From Streptomyces sp. NRRL F-4489 (GTDB lineage: Bacteria; Actinomycetota; Actinomycetes; Streptomycetales; Streptomycetaceae): a stretch of 18,906 nucleotides of DNA. Positions 5,164-12,652 of the stretch are shown piece after piece. The notes under the pieces were generated by a model that saw only the letters and a program-made list of their open reading frames with translations, searched no databases and was not told where the DNA came from. Every line of letters starts with the position of its first letter. The first letter of the stretch is position 1. Location: NCBI RefSeq assembly GCF_001509485.1, contig NZ_LLZI01000012.1:1-18906 (forward strand). Reading direction: 5' to 3'. Position numbers and translations under genes: made by a program.

Positions 5164-7203
5164 CTACGGCCCCTCAGCGGGCCGCATCCGGAATTCGTAC
5201 CGCTCCGGCAGCGGGTGTTCCGCGCGGGCGCGAGCGGCGAGTTCCGCGGTGACCGGTCCGTCGCCCGCCACCAGCCGCTCGGCGATCGCGTACCACGTAT
5301 CGCTCAACGCCTCCGCGCCCTCCCTCAGGTCGGCGATCTCGAAGCCCTCGTCGAAGACCTCGCGCGCCGCCCGCGGCTGTCCCTGGGCGAGCAGGATCCG
5401 GGCCGCCAGGAGCCGGAAGCGACCGGTGGCGCGCTCGGCCGGGGACAGCGTCGCCAGCATCGTGGCGGCCTCGTCGGGCCGTTCGGCCGCGAGCAGTGCG
5501 GGAATCGCCTCCCGGACGAGGGCGGTCAGGACCGTCCGCCGGCTCCGGGCACCGGTGGCCCCGGCGGAGGCGGCCGCCCCGGTGGCGCAGGCCACCGCCT
5601 CGGCGAAGCGGTCGGCGGCGTGCGCGGTCTCGCCCGCCTCGGACTCGGCGACGGCCAGGCAGTACAGGGGGAGGCAGCCGGCGCCGTGTGCCAGGGCGCG
5701 TTCCCAGCTGCGGACGGCCTGCGCCCGGTCGCCGGCGTGCCATTGGGCGAGGCCGAGGTGGTATTCGGCGGCGGGTCCCGGACTGGCGGATTCCAGCAGC
5801 TCGCGCCAGGGCGCGGAGACCGGCCCGGGCCCGGGGACCGGGTCCTGGGCGGGCAGTTCGCCGGTCCGGAGCAGGATGAGCCAGGGTTGCTGCTCGGCCC
5901 CGAGGGTGGCCGGGTCGAACGGTGTGCCGGGAAGGTCCAGGCCGGTGCGGGCCGTTTCGAGGGCGCCCCAGCCGGAGCCCGTGGCCAGGTGGTCCTTCGG
6001 TTCGTGATCGGCATACGGGAGCCACGCCGTGTGGGCGGCGTCGACCTCGGCCCGCGGCAGGGCCGCCGCCAGCCGGGTCTCGACGGCGCCGCGCGCGGCG
6101 GCCCAGTCCGTGCCGTGCACCGCCGCGGGGTCGGCGGCCAGCGGCCCGTACGCCTCCAGCCAGCTCAGCTCCCCGCCCGCTTCGAGCGGTACGTGTTCCA
6201 GCTGGGTGCGGGCCAGACCCGCCTGGATCTCGGCGTAGCCGCCGGTGCCGGGCTCGGTGAGCCAGCGCTGCCAGCGGCGTCCGGCCTGCCCCGCGCCCCA
6301 GAGGAAGAGCTTGCGGCCGGGCAGGGTGTCCGTGGAGGTCTGCACCAGGCCGTGGCCGTCGTGGCCGAGGGAGGCGATCCAGCGGCGGGTGCCCGTGGGG
6401 ACGTCGTAGAAGTAGTCGGCGGGGAACTCGCTGCGCAGGGGGTAGGTGCGGTCGCTCCCTGCGTACTCCGGGACGGGCACGTGCCGCAGGGTGCGTTCGT
6501 AGCCGAAGTGCCAGGCGGCGTCGGCGGGGGCCAGGACGCGGGTGTGCGGGTCCTCGGGGACGGCGGTGTTGGACCACCAGTACACCGGGACGGTGTGGTG
6601 GTGCGGGTTGCGGATCCGTACGCCGACGTGGAGGAAGTCGGAGCCGGCGGGAAGCCACAGGTCCACCTGGAAGGGCAGGTCGCGCAGCCGCTCCCATTCC
6701 CAGAGCCGCAGCATCTCGCCGCCATCGGGGGCGGGGACGCGGGCGGCGTGCAGCGGGGCGCAGGAGAGGGTGGTGTGCCCGGTGGCGCCGATGTTCCATT
6801 CGATGCCGCCGGAGAACCACGCCCCGTTGAGGGCGAAGTTGGCGGGCTGGATGACGGGATTGTGGTAGAGGAGTTCGCGGCCGGTGGGCTTGTGGTGCAG
6901 CGAATACACGCGGCCGCCGAGGCCGGGGAGCACGGTCGCCCGCAACCGGTCGTTCTCGATCACCAGGGCGTCGAGGTCGGTCTCCCGGCGGTCCCGTCCG
7001 TAACCATCCCGCATCCGGGTGGGCAGGATCGAACTCAGCGGTGCGTAGCCGATCTGACGGGCCATATCGGCCGGCAGGCCGGCGTCCTCGGGAATCCGGA
7101 TGCGGTGCACGTCGGTGGCGGCGCGCAGCGCGGGGAGCGGGTTGTCCGGGCCGAGGGCGGCCATGGGCAGGGTCAGGGTGGTGCGTCGCACAGTCGTGGC
7201 CAC
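5164..7203 (-). CDS. DUF5107 domain protein with C-terminal TPR-like repeats
   Basis: A 679-aa protein. Residues about 70-340 look like the DUF5107 domain, a beta-rich fold related to aldose mutarotases and other carbohydrate-active proteins: IENDRLRATVLPGLGGRVYSL, then LYHNPVIQPANFALNGAWFSGG with GGIEWN, and YWWSNTAVPE. Residues about 470-650 are Ala/Leu/Glu-rich helical pairs typical of TPR repeats, for example AEYHLGLAQWHAGDRAQAV and LLAARILLAQGQPRAAREVF. No signal peptide is seen, so it is probably cytoplasmic. Members often accompany sugar importers; none is in this window. The start is GTG at 7203, with GAGG a few bases upstream. It lies 108 bp downstream of the arginase-family gene on the same strand, with a hairpin between. 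Its enzymatic role is not established, and sugar epimerase or hydrolase activity is only an inference. Confidence 0.87.
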   Translation of the reverse strand: MATTVRRTTLTLPMAALGPDNPLPALRAATDVHRIRIPEDAGLPADMARQIGYAPLSSILPTRMRDGYGRDRRETDLDALVIENDRLRATVLPGLGGRVYSLHHKPTGRELLYHNPVIQPANFALNGAWFSGGIEWNIGATGHTTLSCAPLHAARVPAPDGGEMLRLWEWERLRDLPFQVDLWLPAGSDFLHVGVRIRNPHHHTVPVYWWSNTAVPEDPHTRVLAPADAAWHFGYERTLRHVPVPEYAGSDRTYPLRSEFPADYFYDVPTGTRRWIASLGHDGHGLVQTSTDTLPGRKLFLWGAGQAGRRWQRWLTEPGTGGYAEIQAGLARTQLEHVPLEAGGELSWLEAYGPLAADPAAVHGTDWAAARGAVETRLAAALPRAEVDAAHTAWLPYADHEPKDHLATGSGWGALETARTGLDLPGTPFDPATLGAEQQPWLILLRTGELPAQDPVPGPGPVSAPWRELLESASPGPAAEYHLGLAQWHAGDRAQAVRSWERALAHGAGCLPLYCLAVAESEAGETAHAADRFAEAVACATGAAASAGATGARSRRTVLTALVREAIPALLAAERPDEAATMLATLSPAERATGRFRLLAARILLAQGQPRAAREVFDEGFEIADLREGAEALSDTWYAIAERLVAGDGPVTAELAARARAEHPLPERYEFRMRPAEGP

Positions 7204-7225
7204 GGCTGCCTCGCAAGGTCGGGCC

Positions 7226-7249
7226 GGGCCGCCTCGGCTGCGGCGGCCC
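7226..7249 (-). terminator. GC-rich hairpin between the arginase-family and DUF5107 genes
   Basis: GGGCCGCC (7226-7233) and GGCGGCCC (7242-7249) form a perfect 8-bp stem with an 8-nt loop. On the minus strand it follows the arginase-family gene by about 60 bp and precedes the DUF5107 GTG by about 23 bp. It could terminate the upstream transcript or act as a leader structure for DUF5107. There is no U tract. Confidence 0.45.
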
Positions 7250-7311
7250 CCTGTTGACCATGGAACAACGTGATCGCCCGTCTGACCAGGGGCCCTCGGG
7301 ACCAGGTGCGG

Positions 7312-8217
7312 TCAGGGTTGCGCAAAGACGCCCTCAAGGAGATCGGCCAGCAGTACCGCCCCGGACCCGTCGGGGTCGCGGTCCGGGTCGTAGATCGCGA
7401 CGGTGATCCCGGCGCAGCGCGGCGAGGCCGCCAACGGGGCGAGCAGCGCCCGCAGTTCCCCGGTGAACAGGCCGCCGGGGTCGGGGCTGTCCACCGCGGG
7501 CATCACCGAGGGATCCAGCACATCGGCGTCCAGGTGGATCCAGAAGCCGTCCAGCGGGGAGTTCTGCAGGTGCGCCAGGGCCTCCCGGGCCACCGCCTCC
7601 GGGCCGCGCCGCCGGATCTCGCCGACGTTGGTGCAGCTGATGCCCAGCCGGGCCAGCTCCTCCTGGTCCGCGTCCGCGTCGCGGACCCCGAGGAGGCGCA
7701 CGTCCTCGTCGCGGACGTACGGGCCGAGGCCCTCGATGTCCGTCAGGTCGGACTGGCCGCGCCCGGTGATCTGGGCGACGCCCTCCCCTGCCGCGGCGCC
7801 AACGGGGCCGGAGACGTCGGTGTTCCCCGGATGGCGGAAGTCTCCGTGCCCGTCCAGATAGGCGACGCCGTACCGTCCCAGCCGGCGGAGGGCGAGGACC
7901 GCGCCGAGCAGGATGCTGCAGTCACCGCCGAGGACCACCGGGAAGTCGCCGCCGCGGACGTGGCCCTGTATCCGCCGGGCCAGCCGCACGCTGTACGCGG
8001 CGATGGCCGGGGCGTGGAAGTCCCCGTCCCCCTCGCGCCAGTCGCCCAGGCCGTACCGGGGCGGCACCACCACGCCGCCCTCCAGGGCGCCGAGCCGGCG
8101 CAGCAGCCCCTGTTCCCGGAGGGCGCCGGCGAGCTTGTAGCAACCGGGCACCACCCCGGGGGCGGGCGGCCGCAGTCCCAGGTTGGACGGAGCATCGATC
8201 AGTACGTTCCGGCGCAT
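7312..8217 (-). CDS. arginase/agmatinase-family metallohydrolase (ureohydrolase)
   Basis: A 301-aa protein of the ureohydrolase superfamily, which uses a Mn pair to hydrolyse guanidino or formimino groups. Motifs appear in order: VVLGGDCSILLG (residues 94-105), YLDGHGDFRHP with Asp122/His124/Asp126, HLDADVLDP with Asp230 and Asp232, then SPDPGGLFTGEL containing the conserved acidic Glu254. Five of the six usual metal ligands are visible. The first, His in canonical GGDHS, is Cys100 here, and DAHxD is DGHGD. So the protein belongs to a divergent subgroup and its substrate cannot be assigned as arginine or agmatine. ATG 8217 is preceded by AGGA about 9 nt upstream. It is divergent from the DUF6204 gene across a 135-bp gap. 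DUF5107 follows on the same strand. Confidence 0.9.
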   Translation of the reverse strand: MRRNVLIDAPSNLGLRPPAPGVVPGCYKLAGALREQGLLRRLGALEGGVVVPPRYGLGDWREGDGDFHAPAIAAYSVRLARRIQGHVRGGDFPVVLGGDCSILLGAVLALRRLGRYGVAYLDGHGDFRHPGNTDVSGPVGAAAGEGVAQITGRGQSDLTDIEGLGPYVRDEDVRLLGVRDADADQEELARLGISCTNVGEIRRRGPEAVAREALAHLQNSPLDGFWIHLDADVLDPSVMPAVDSPDPGGLFTGELRALLAPLAASPRCAGITVAIYDPDRDPDGSGAVLLADLLEGVFAQP

Positions 8218-8352
8218 GCCGGGGATCCTAACGGGCGGCCCCCGGACGGCTGTTCGTTGCAGGAGGTTGCGGAAAATCCGCGGGCGGTCCGGCGGCCGGC
8301 GGCATACGCTCTACAGCCGCACAACAGCGACGTCAGAACGGAAGCGGTGGAG

Positions 8353-8688
8353 ATGGCCACGCAGCACACCTACCGAGTGATCGTCCGCGGCAAGTGGGAC
8401 AACCTCACGGCCGAGGCCCGGGCGAAGCTGCTCGCCGAGGTGGACGACCACGGGCTGGGCCAGATGGCGTTCACGCCGGAGGGCTCACTGACCTACGACA
8501 CCGCGCTGCACGCCTTCAGCTACCGCTATGTCATCGTCTCGGACGCCGAATACGGCGAGGAGATGGCCGCCGCGCTCGGCGAGGAGAAGGCCGAGGCCGC
8601 GCTGAAGGCGGCGGGCCTGGGCTTCCGGGAACTGCGCGCCACCGCCACCGACATGGACACGATGAAGATCAACCGGAAGGGCCGGTAG
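8353..8688 (+). CDS. DUF6204 family protein
   Basis: A small 111-aa protein: an N-terminal strand (TYRVIVRGKWDNLT), a helix (EARAKLLAEVDDHG), FTPEGSLTYD, an aromatic strand (FSYRYVIVSD) and a Glu/Ala-rich helix (residues 60-90). This pattern is what I recall of DUF6204, a family common in Streptomyces with no known function. The frame stays open far upstream, but ATG 8353 is where the protein-like composition and family similarity begin, after a GGTGGAG purine stretch. It has no signal peptide or catalytic motif. A TACGCT -10-like box lies near 8305-8310. The neighbours are the arginase-family gene (divergent) and a VOC gene (convergent, 47 bp away), so it is a single-gene unit. Confidence 0.85.
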   Translation: MATQHTYRVIVRGKWDNLTAEARAKLLAEVDDHGLGQMAFTPEGSLTYDTALHAFSYRYVIVSDAEYGEEMAAALGEEKAEAALKAAGLGFRELRATATDMDTMKINRKGR

Positions 8689-8735
8689 CGGCGGCGCGCC
8701 TCTGGGCAGCGTCCCCGGGCTCCCCTGGGGCCGCG

Positions 8736-9140
8736 TCAGTTCCGCTGTCCCTCCGGGTGCGGCTCGTTGAAGCGCAGCCGGTTGCCGAAGGGGTCGGTCA
8801 AGAGGAGGCCGGCACCGAACTCGTCCTCCTCCAGGCCGGGGCGCAGGTACGGGTAGTCCTTGGCGGCCAGCTCGGCGTGCAGGGCGCGCACCCCCGTCAG
8901 CTCCACGTGGACCGCGGAGCCGGGGGTGGCGTCCCCGTGGTGCTCCGAGAGGTGCAGCACCAGGCCGCCCCGGGAGACCTGGGTGTAGAGCGGCATTCCG
9001 GGCTCGAAGCGGTGCTCCCAGTCGATGGCGCAGCCGAGGTAGCCGACGTAGAAGTCGTGGGCCTTGGGCACATCGAAGATCCGGAAGACCGGGACCGCCC
9101 GGCGGACGGTGATCTCCGCCGACTCCTGGGAGGCGTTCAT
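8736..9140 (-). CDS. glyoxalase-superfamily (bleomycin-resistance-like) protein
   Basis: A 134-aa VOC protein of the type NCBI names glyoxalase superfamily protein. It has RRAVPVFRIFDVPKAHDFYVGYLGC (first beta-alpha unit), FEPGMPLYTQVSRGGLVLHLSEHHGDATPG (with the LHLSEHHGD signature), HVELTGVRALHAELAAKDY (second unit) and the closing LTDPFGNRLRFNEP. The fold suits binding of a small hydrophobic or metal-complexed molecule; resistance is possible but unproven. The start ATG (9138-9140) overlaps the GNAT stop codon in an ATGA arrangement, so translation is probably coupled and the two form an operon. The second helix and strand spacing look complete, so I see no truncation. Confidence 0.92.
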   Translation of the reverse strand: MNASQESAEITVRRAVPVFRIFDVPKAHDFYVGYLGCAIDWEHRFEPGMPLYTQVSRGGLVLHLSEHHGDATPGSAVHVELTGVRALHAELAAKDYPYLRPGLEEDEFGAGLLLTDPFGNRLRFNEPHPEGQRN

Positions 9141-9775
9141 TCCGCCGCCCCGCCCTCGTGGGCGCGCGGTGTCCGGCCGTCCTGGTAGCCGGTGGGGTAC
9201 CCGTCGATCTCCTCGTCGGTCTCGTCGTCGTCCTCCTCCTGGAGCATCTCGCTGGTGATGGCCCACCGTTCGTGGTCGCGCCAGGCGCCGTCCACGAAGA
9301 GGAAGTCCGGCGAGAAGCCCTCCAGGCGGAAGCCGGCGCGCTCGACCAGGGAGACCGACTCCTTGTTGGCCGGCTGGATATTGGCCTCCAGGCGGTGCAG
9401 CCCCAGGGGGCCGAAGGCGTAGCGCATGACCAGGCGCAGGCCCTCGCTCATCAGGCCCCGTCCCGCCGCGTGCGCGAAGACGCCGTACCCGATGGCGCCG
9501 CAGCGGAACGCGCCGAGCACGATGTTGTTGATGGTGAGGTAGCCCGCGATCCGGCCGCTGTCGCGCTCGCAGATCAGGAAGCCCTCGCGCTGCGGCTCCC
9601 GCAGCCGCGCCAGGTAGGCGTCGTAGGCGTCGTCGGCGTCCGGGGGGAAGAGCCAGGGGCGGTGGAGTTCGGCGGACTGCCGGGCGAGGGCGGTGAATTC
9701 AGCCCGGTCGTCTTCGGTGAAGGGGCGGATGGCCACCCGGGGACCCTGCGCGAGATAGCGGTCGGTGCTGGTCAT
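9137..9775 (-). CDS. GNAT-family N-acetyltransferase (RimJ/RimL-like)
   Basis: A 212-aa acetyl-CoA-dependent N-acetyltransferase. VAIRPFTEDDRAEFTAL (residues 14-30) is the first strand and helix. The acetyl-CoA pyrophosphate loop is in AAGRGLMSEGLRLVMRYAF (103-121). The LHRLEANIQPANKESVSLVERAGFRLEGF block (126-154) is the typical RimJ/RimL ending. These act on protein N-termini or small amines; the target is unknown. The C-terminal 35 residues are a low-complexity acidic tail (EEDDDETDEE) absent from most members. The frame is open far beyond the start; ATG 9775 is chosen because the family N-terminus begins there, although no good ribosome binding site precedes it. It overlaps the VOC gene by 4 nt and is 125 bp downstream of the CoA-transferase stop. 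Confidence 0.9.
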   Translation of the reverse strand: MTSTDRYLAQGPRVAIRPFTEDDRAEFTALARQSAELHRPWLFPPDADDAYDAYLARLREPQREGFLICERDSGRIAGYLTINNIVLGAFRCGAIGYGVFAHAAGRGLMSEGLRLVMRYAFGPLGLHRLEANIQPANKESVSLVERAGFRLEGFSPDFLFVDGAWRDHERWAITSEMLQEEDDDETDEEIDGYPTGYQDGRTPRAHEGGAAE

Positions 9776-9900
9776 CAGCAGATCGTACGAGGGGCGGGCG
9801 TGGCGGACCAACCGTTTCCGGTTGTCCGGGTGGTGCGCCGTGGGCGCGGCCGGGAGGTAACCGGTCCGCGCCCGCGGCGCTCCTGGGGCCGAGGGGTCGC

Positions 9901-11337
9901 TCAGCGCCATACGGGCGCGTCGGTTCCGCAACGTCCCGGTGGCGTGGCCCAGTTGGTGGGCCCGCCGTCGAAGGACACCGGGGGCAGCGCGTGGCGCAGC
10001 CGCCCCAGGGGGCTGTCGGTCTCGCGGAGGTGGTGGCCGGGGTCGTAGTCCGCGGCGGTGGCCGCCGTGTCCTGGGGGCCGGGCGTGGCCGGCTCGTCCC
10101 CGAGGGCGGTCATCAGCCAGTGCGCCGTACGGGCCAGCGCGAAGGTGGCCAGGTGCGAACCACCCGTGTCGGCCTGCTCGGTCAGCGCCCGGAGCACGGC
10201 CGCGGCGAGCAGGTATCCGGTGCCGTGGTCCAGCGCCTGCGCCGGCAGGGCGCCCGGGGTGCCGTCGGCGTCCGCTTCCAGGGCGGCGATGCCGGTCGCC
10301 ACCTGGACGACGCTGTCGAAGCCGCGCCGGCCGCCCCAGGGGCCGTCGTCGCCCCAGGCGGAGATCCGGGCCACGACGAGGCCGGGGCGGCGCTCGGCGA
10401 GGGCCCCGGGGGCGAGGCCGAAGCGGTCGAGGGCGCCGGGGCGGTAACCGGTCACGACCACGTCGGCCCCGGCGAGCAGCGCCTCGAAGGACTCCCGGCC
10501 GCTGCGCGATCCGAGGTCCAGGGCGGTGGAGCGCTTGCCGAACCCGGTGTCGCTGTGCGCGTCCTGGCTCTCCGGGAGCTGGGGGGCGTCCACGCGCAGG
10601 ACGTCGGCGCCGAGCAGGGCGAGCGTACGGGTGGCGACCGGGCCGGCGATCACCCGGGTCAGGTCCAGGACGCGCAGCCCGGCGGCGGGCAGCACCGGGT
10701 GGCCGGCGAGGGCGGGCAGCGGGCGCGGCGGGGCGCCGGTGGGAAGGGTTTCCCGCGTCAGCAGCGGGTGGCGGGCCACGGTGGCGCCCTGCGGGTGGGC
10801 GGCCCACTCCTCGGGGGTGCGGGCCGCGATGGCCAGTCCGCCGGCCGCGTAGACGGCCTCCTGGACGTCCTCGGCGCGCTGCCCGGCGATGAGGGCCTCG
10901 GCGTCGGCGGGGCCGGCGCTCTCCGGGAGGCCCAGGGTGGCGAGCAAACGGGCGCGGTGGTGCGGGTAGTTGGCGTGGGTGCGCAGCCAGCCGTCGGCGG
11001 TGCGCCAGAAGCGGGAGAACGGCGCGAACGCGGTGAGGGGGCGGCCGTCGATCCGCAGATGGCGTTCGCTGAGGAAGGCGGTGGCCACCGCGCCGTCGTC
11101 GACCCGTACGGCGGGCGGGGAGCCGCCGTCGCGCCGGGCGGCCAGTTCGGCCGCGGCGAGCGCGCAGACGGCCACCGTGGAGCGGGCCAGGGCCATCACC
11201 GGGAGCCGGGCGGCGAGCAGGCCGGGCGGTCCGGTGTAGGAGATCCGTTCGGTGAGCGCGGGGTCGCCGCCGAGCGCGGCCCAGGCCAGTTCCGTGCCGT
11301 GGTGGTGCCGCAGGCCGGTTGCTTCTCGTTGCACCAT
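9901..11337 (-). CDS. family III CoA-transferase (CaiB/BaiF type)
   Basis: A 478-aa protein. The second half carries clear CaiB/BaiF features: LRVLDLTRVIAGPVATRTLALLGADVLRVDAPQ (about residues 217-249), then FGKRSTALDLGS, LLAGADVVVTGYRPGALDRFGL and ARISAWGDDGPWGGRRGFDSVVQ, followed by QALDHGTGYLLAAAVLRAL. The first 200 residues (RHHHGTELAWAALGG... FSRFWRTADGWLRTHANYPHH) resemble the second domain of such enzymes, suggesting an internally duplicated arrangement. Enzymes of this family move CoA between carboxylic acids. ATG 11337 is the first plausible start after a palindromic site; no strong ribosome binding site is visible. Upstream in the same frame the sequence is non-coding in character. 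It is 32 bp downstream of a probable frameshifted gene but has its own operator-like site between them. Confidence 0.9.
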   Translation of the reverse strand: MVQREATGLRHHHGTELAWAALGGDPALTERISYTGPPGLLAARLPVMALARSTVAVCALAAAELAARRDGGSPPAVRVDDGAVATAFLSERHLRIDGRPLTAFAPFSRFWRTADGWLRTHANYPHHRARLLATLGLPESAGPADAEALIAGQRAEDVQEAVYAAGGLAIAARTPEEWAAHPQGATVARHPLLTRETLPTGAPPRPLPALAGHPVLPAAGLRVLDLTRVIAGPVATRTLALLGADVLRVDAPQLPESQDAHSDTGFGKRSTALDLGSRSGRESFEALLAGADVVVTGYRPGALDRFGLAPGALAERRPGLVVARISAWGDDGPWGGRRGFDSVVQVATGIAALEADADGTPGALPAQALDHGTGYLLAAAVLRALTEQADTGGSHLATFALARTAHWLMTALGDEPATPGPQDTAATAADYDPGHHLRETDSPLGRLRHALPPVSFDGGPTNWATPPGRCGTDAPVWR

Positions 11338-11347
11338 GAAGGGAGTG

Positions 11348-11362
11348 TGGCACCGAGTGCCA
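11348..11362. promoter_or_regulatory. palindrome TGGCAC-CGA-GTGCCA upstream of the CoA-transferase
   Basis: A perfect 6-bp inverted repeat with a 3-bp spacer ends 10 bp from the CoA-transferase ATG. The position, length and near-perfect dyad fit a repressor operator, probably TetR-type. It differs from the CATACG-type palindromes next to tetR at 11957, so a different regulator is likely. The nine-base spacer of the CIRCE heat-shock element is not matched. Confidence 0.55.
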
Positions 11363-11369
11363 TGTTTGG

Positions 11370-11923
11370 CTAGTGCCGATGCGCAACTGCCCGTCGCTCC
11401 AAGGAGCCTGAGCCGCCCACCGCTCCCCTGCTGCGGGCGCGGGTGTCGAGGTGCCGGGCGTCCTTGCCGAGCAGGCTCTCGCCCCCTGGCGGGCGAGAAC
11501 GGGGAACGGTGCGCGGCGCAGCGAGCGGACCCAAGCTTCGGGAGGGCGCGGCATGCCGGGGCGCAGGACCAGCCGCCAGGCGCCTTGGAAGTCCGTACGA
11601 GAAAAGGCACTGCGTGCCACGCGAGCGCCTTCCGGGAGAGGTGCGGCGGTCGGGGCGTCCCATTGGAGGCGATTGAGGAGCCGCACCCAGGGTGTGCGGC
11701 GGGCGGGGGTGCGGAGCCGGCCGGTGGCCGCCCGTTCGGCGTTGTCGAAGACTTCCTCGACAACGGTGATGTGCACGGGGCGGACGGCGAGGTACCAGGC
11801 GAGGCGGCGGGCGAACGGGGGCCGACTCTCCAGGGCATGGATGACCAGGGCTTCCACGGCTTCCGTCGAGGCGTGGACGGTACGGCTGCGGGCATCACGG
11901 ACCCGGCGCCCGGGGACCTCCAT
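11370..11923 (-). pseudogene. unrecognised protein, apparently frameshifted (possible DUF2867-like C-terminal part)
   Basis: On the minus strand, from ATG 11923 (MEVPGRRVRDARSRTVH), about 148 codons have the strong G/C third-position bias of a real gene and a protein-like composition (RRLAWYLAVRPVHITVVEEV, then TDFQGAWRLVLRPGMP and PEAWVRSL). This frame never stops before running through the CoA-transferase gene in the wrong frame. At a run of five G (plus 11482-11486), adding one G (or losing two) moves into a frame that continues ESLLGKDARHLDTRAR and stops at 11370, 32 bp before the CoA-transferase. So I read one gene of about 185 codons with a homopolymer frameshift. The block around residues 95-145 recalls DUF2867, but weakly. 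It is divergent from tetR across two operators. Confidence 0.45.
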
Positions 11924-11961
11924 ACGGTGGCGTATGTTTTGACCGTACGGTAGCGTATGGT
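11920..11961. promoter_or_regulatory. two tandem palindromic operators between tetR and its divergent neighbour
   Basis: Site 1, CCATACGGTGGCGTATGT (11920-11937), contains a perfect CATACG-N4-CGTATG dyad. Site 2, CCGTACGGTAGCGTATGG (11943-11960), is the same element with 15 of 18 identities. Their centres are 23 bp apart, about two helical turns. Site 2 overlaps the tetR ATG at 11957 and site 1 overlaps the ATG at 11923 of the divergent gene. They are very likely the binding sites of the TetR protein encoded alongside, giving autoregulation and control of the divergent gene. Confidence 0.7.
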
Positions 11962-12652
11962 CATGGTGCGAGAGCGGGAGAAGGAACGGGCGAAGGGGCC
12001 GGCCGGCGGCGGCGCCCGGCAGCGGCTGACCGTGCGGGACTGGGCCGACGCGGCCCTCGCGGCCATGGGTGAGGGCGGTCTCGCCGCGGTCGCCGTGGAG
12101 CCCCTCGCGGCCCGGCTGGGCACCACCAAGGGCAGCTTCTACTGGCACTTCGCCAATCGCGACGCGCTGATCGAGGCCGCCCTGGACCGCTGGGCGGAGA
12201 CCCGCACCGCCGCCGTGATCGACGAGCCGGCCGGCGAGCCCGATCCGGGGACGCGGCTCCGCAGGCTTTTCCTGCGGGCCACCCACCGGGCCGCCGAGGA
12301 TCCCCTGGAGCTGTCCCTGCTGGCCTCCGCGGCGGACCCCCGGGTGGCGGCCGCGCTCGCGCGGGTCACCGACCGCCGGGTCGGCCATATCGCCGGGCTC
12401 TTCGCCGAGTTGGGCTTCCCCGAGGACGAGGCGCGGCGGCGCGGTCTGCTCGCGTACACCGCGTATCTGGGGCACAGCCAGCTCAGCCACGCGGTTCCGG
12501 GGACCCTCCCGGCCGGCGCCGACCGCGACCGGCATCTGGACGCCGTACTCGAAACTCTTCTGTCTCCGGCGGGAACGACCGGGGCGGGTCCGGACGTTCA
12601 CCCATCGAATCGGCAGGACGAGACGGCGGAGGCCACCGCGGAGAGGGGGTGA
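11957..12652 (+). CDS. TetR/AcrR-family transcriptional regulator
   Basis: A 231-aa repressor-type protein. The DNA-binding domain occupies residues about 22-75: RLTVRDWADAALAAMGEGGLAAV, then the helix-turn-helix LAARLGTTKGSFYWHFANRDALIEAAL, a classical TetR signature. The ligand-binding domain (80-205) has helices including LRRLFLRATHRAAEDPLELSLLASAADP and YTAYLGHSQL; the ligand is unknown. The C-terminal 25 residues are disordered and charged. The start is uncertain: ATG 11957, ATG 11963 and GTG 11966 are all in frame. None has a ribosome binding site, and a TACGGT -10-like box ends 5 nt before 11957, so the mRNA may be leaderless. Two operators cover this start. The P450 gene follows on the same strand after 183 bp and may be part of the regulon. 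Confidence 0.92.
   Translation: MVMVREREKERAKGPAGGGARQRLTVRDWADAALAAMGEGGLAAVAVEPLAARLGTTKGSFYWHFANRDALIEAALDRWAETRTAAVIDEPAGEPDPGTRLRRLFLRATHRAAEDPLELSLLASAADPRVAAALARVTDRRVGHIAGLFAELGFPEDEARRRGLLAYTAYLGHSQLSHAVPGTLPAGADRDRHLDAVLETLLSPAGTTGAGPDVHPSNRQDETAEATAERG

Noticed and set aside
4978..7257. A 759-codon open frame on the plus strand over the DUF5107 gene
   Set aside because: Its composition is Gly/Arg/Pro/Ala-rich with no domain, and it lies antisense to a well-supported gene; long antisense frames are expected in G+C-rich codon-biased DNA.
7270..8352. Long upstream extension of the DUF6204 frame
   Set aside because: It runs antisense to the arginase-family gene and lacks family similarity before ATG 8353.
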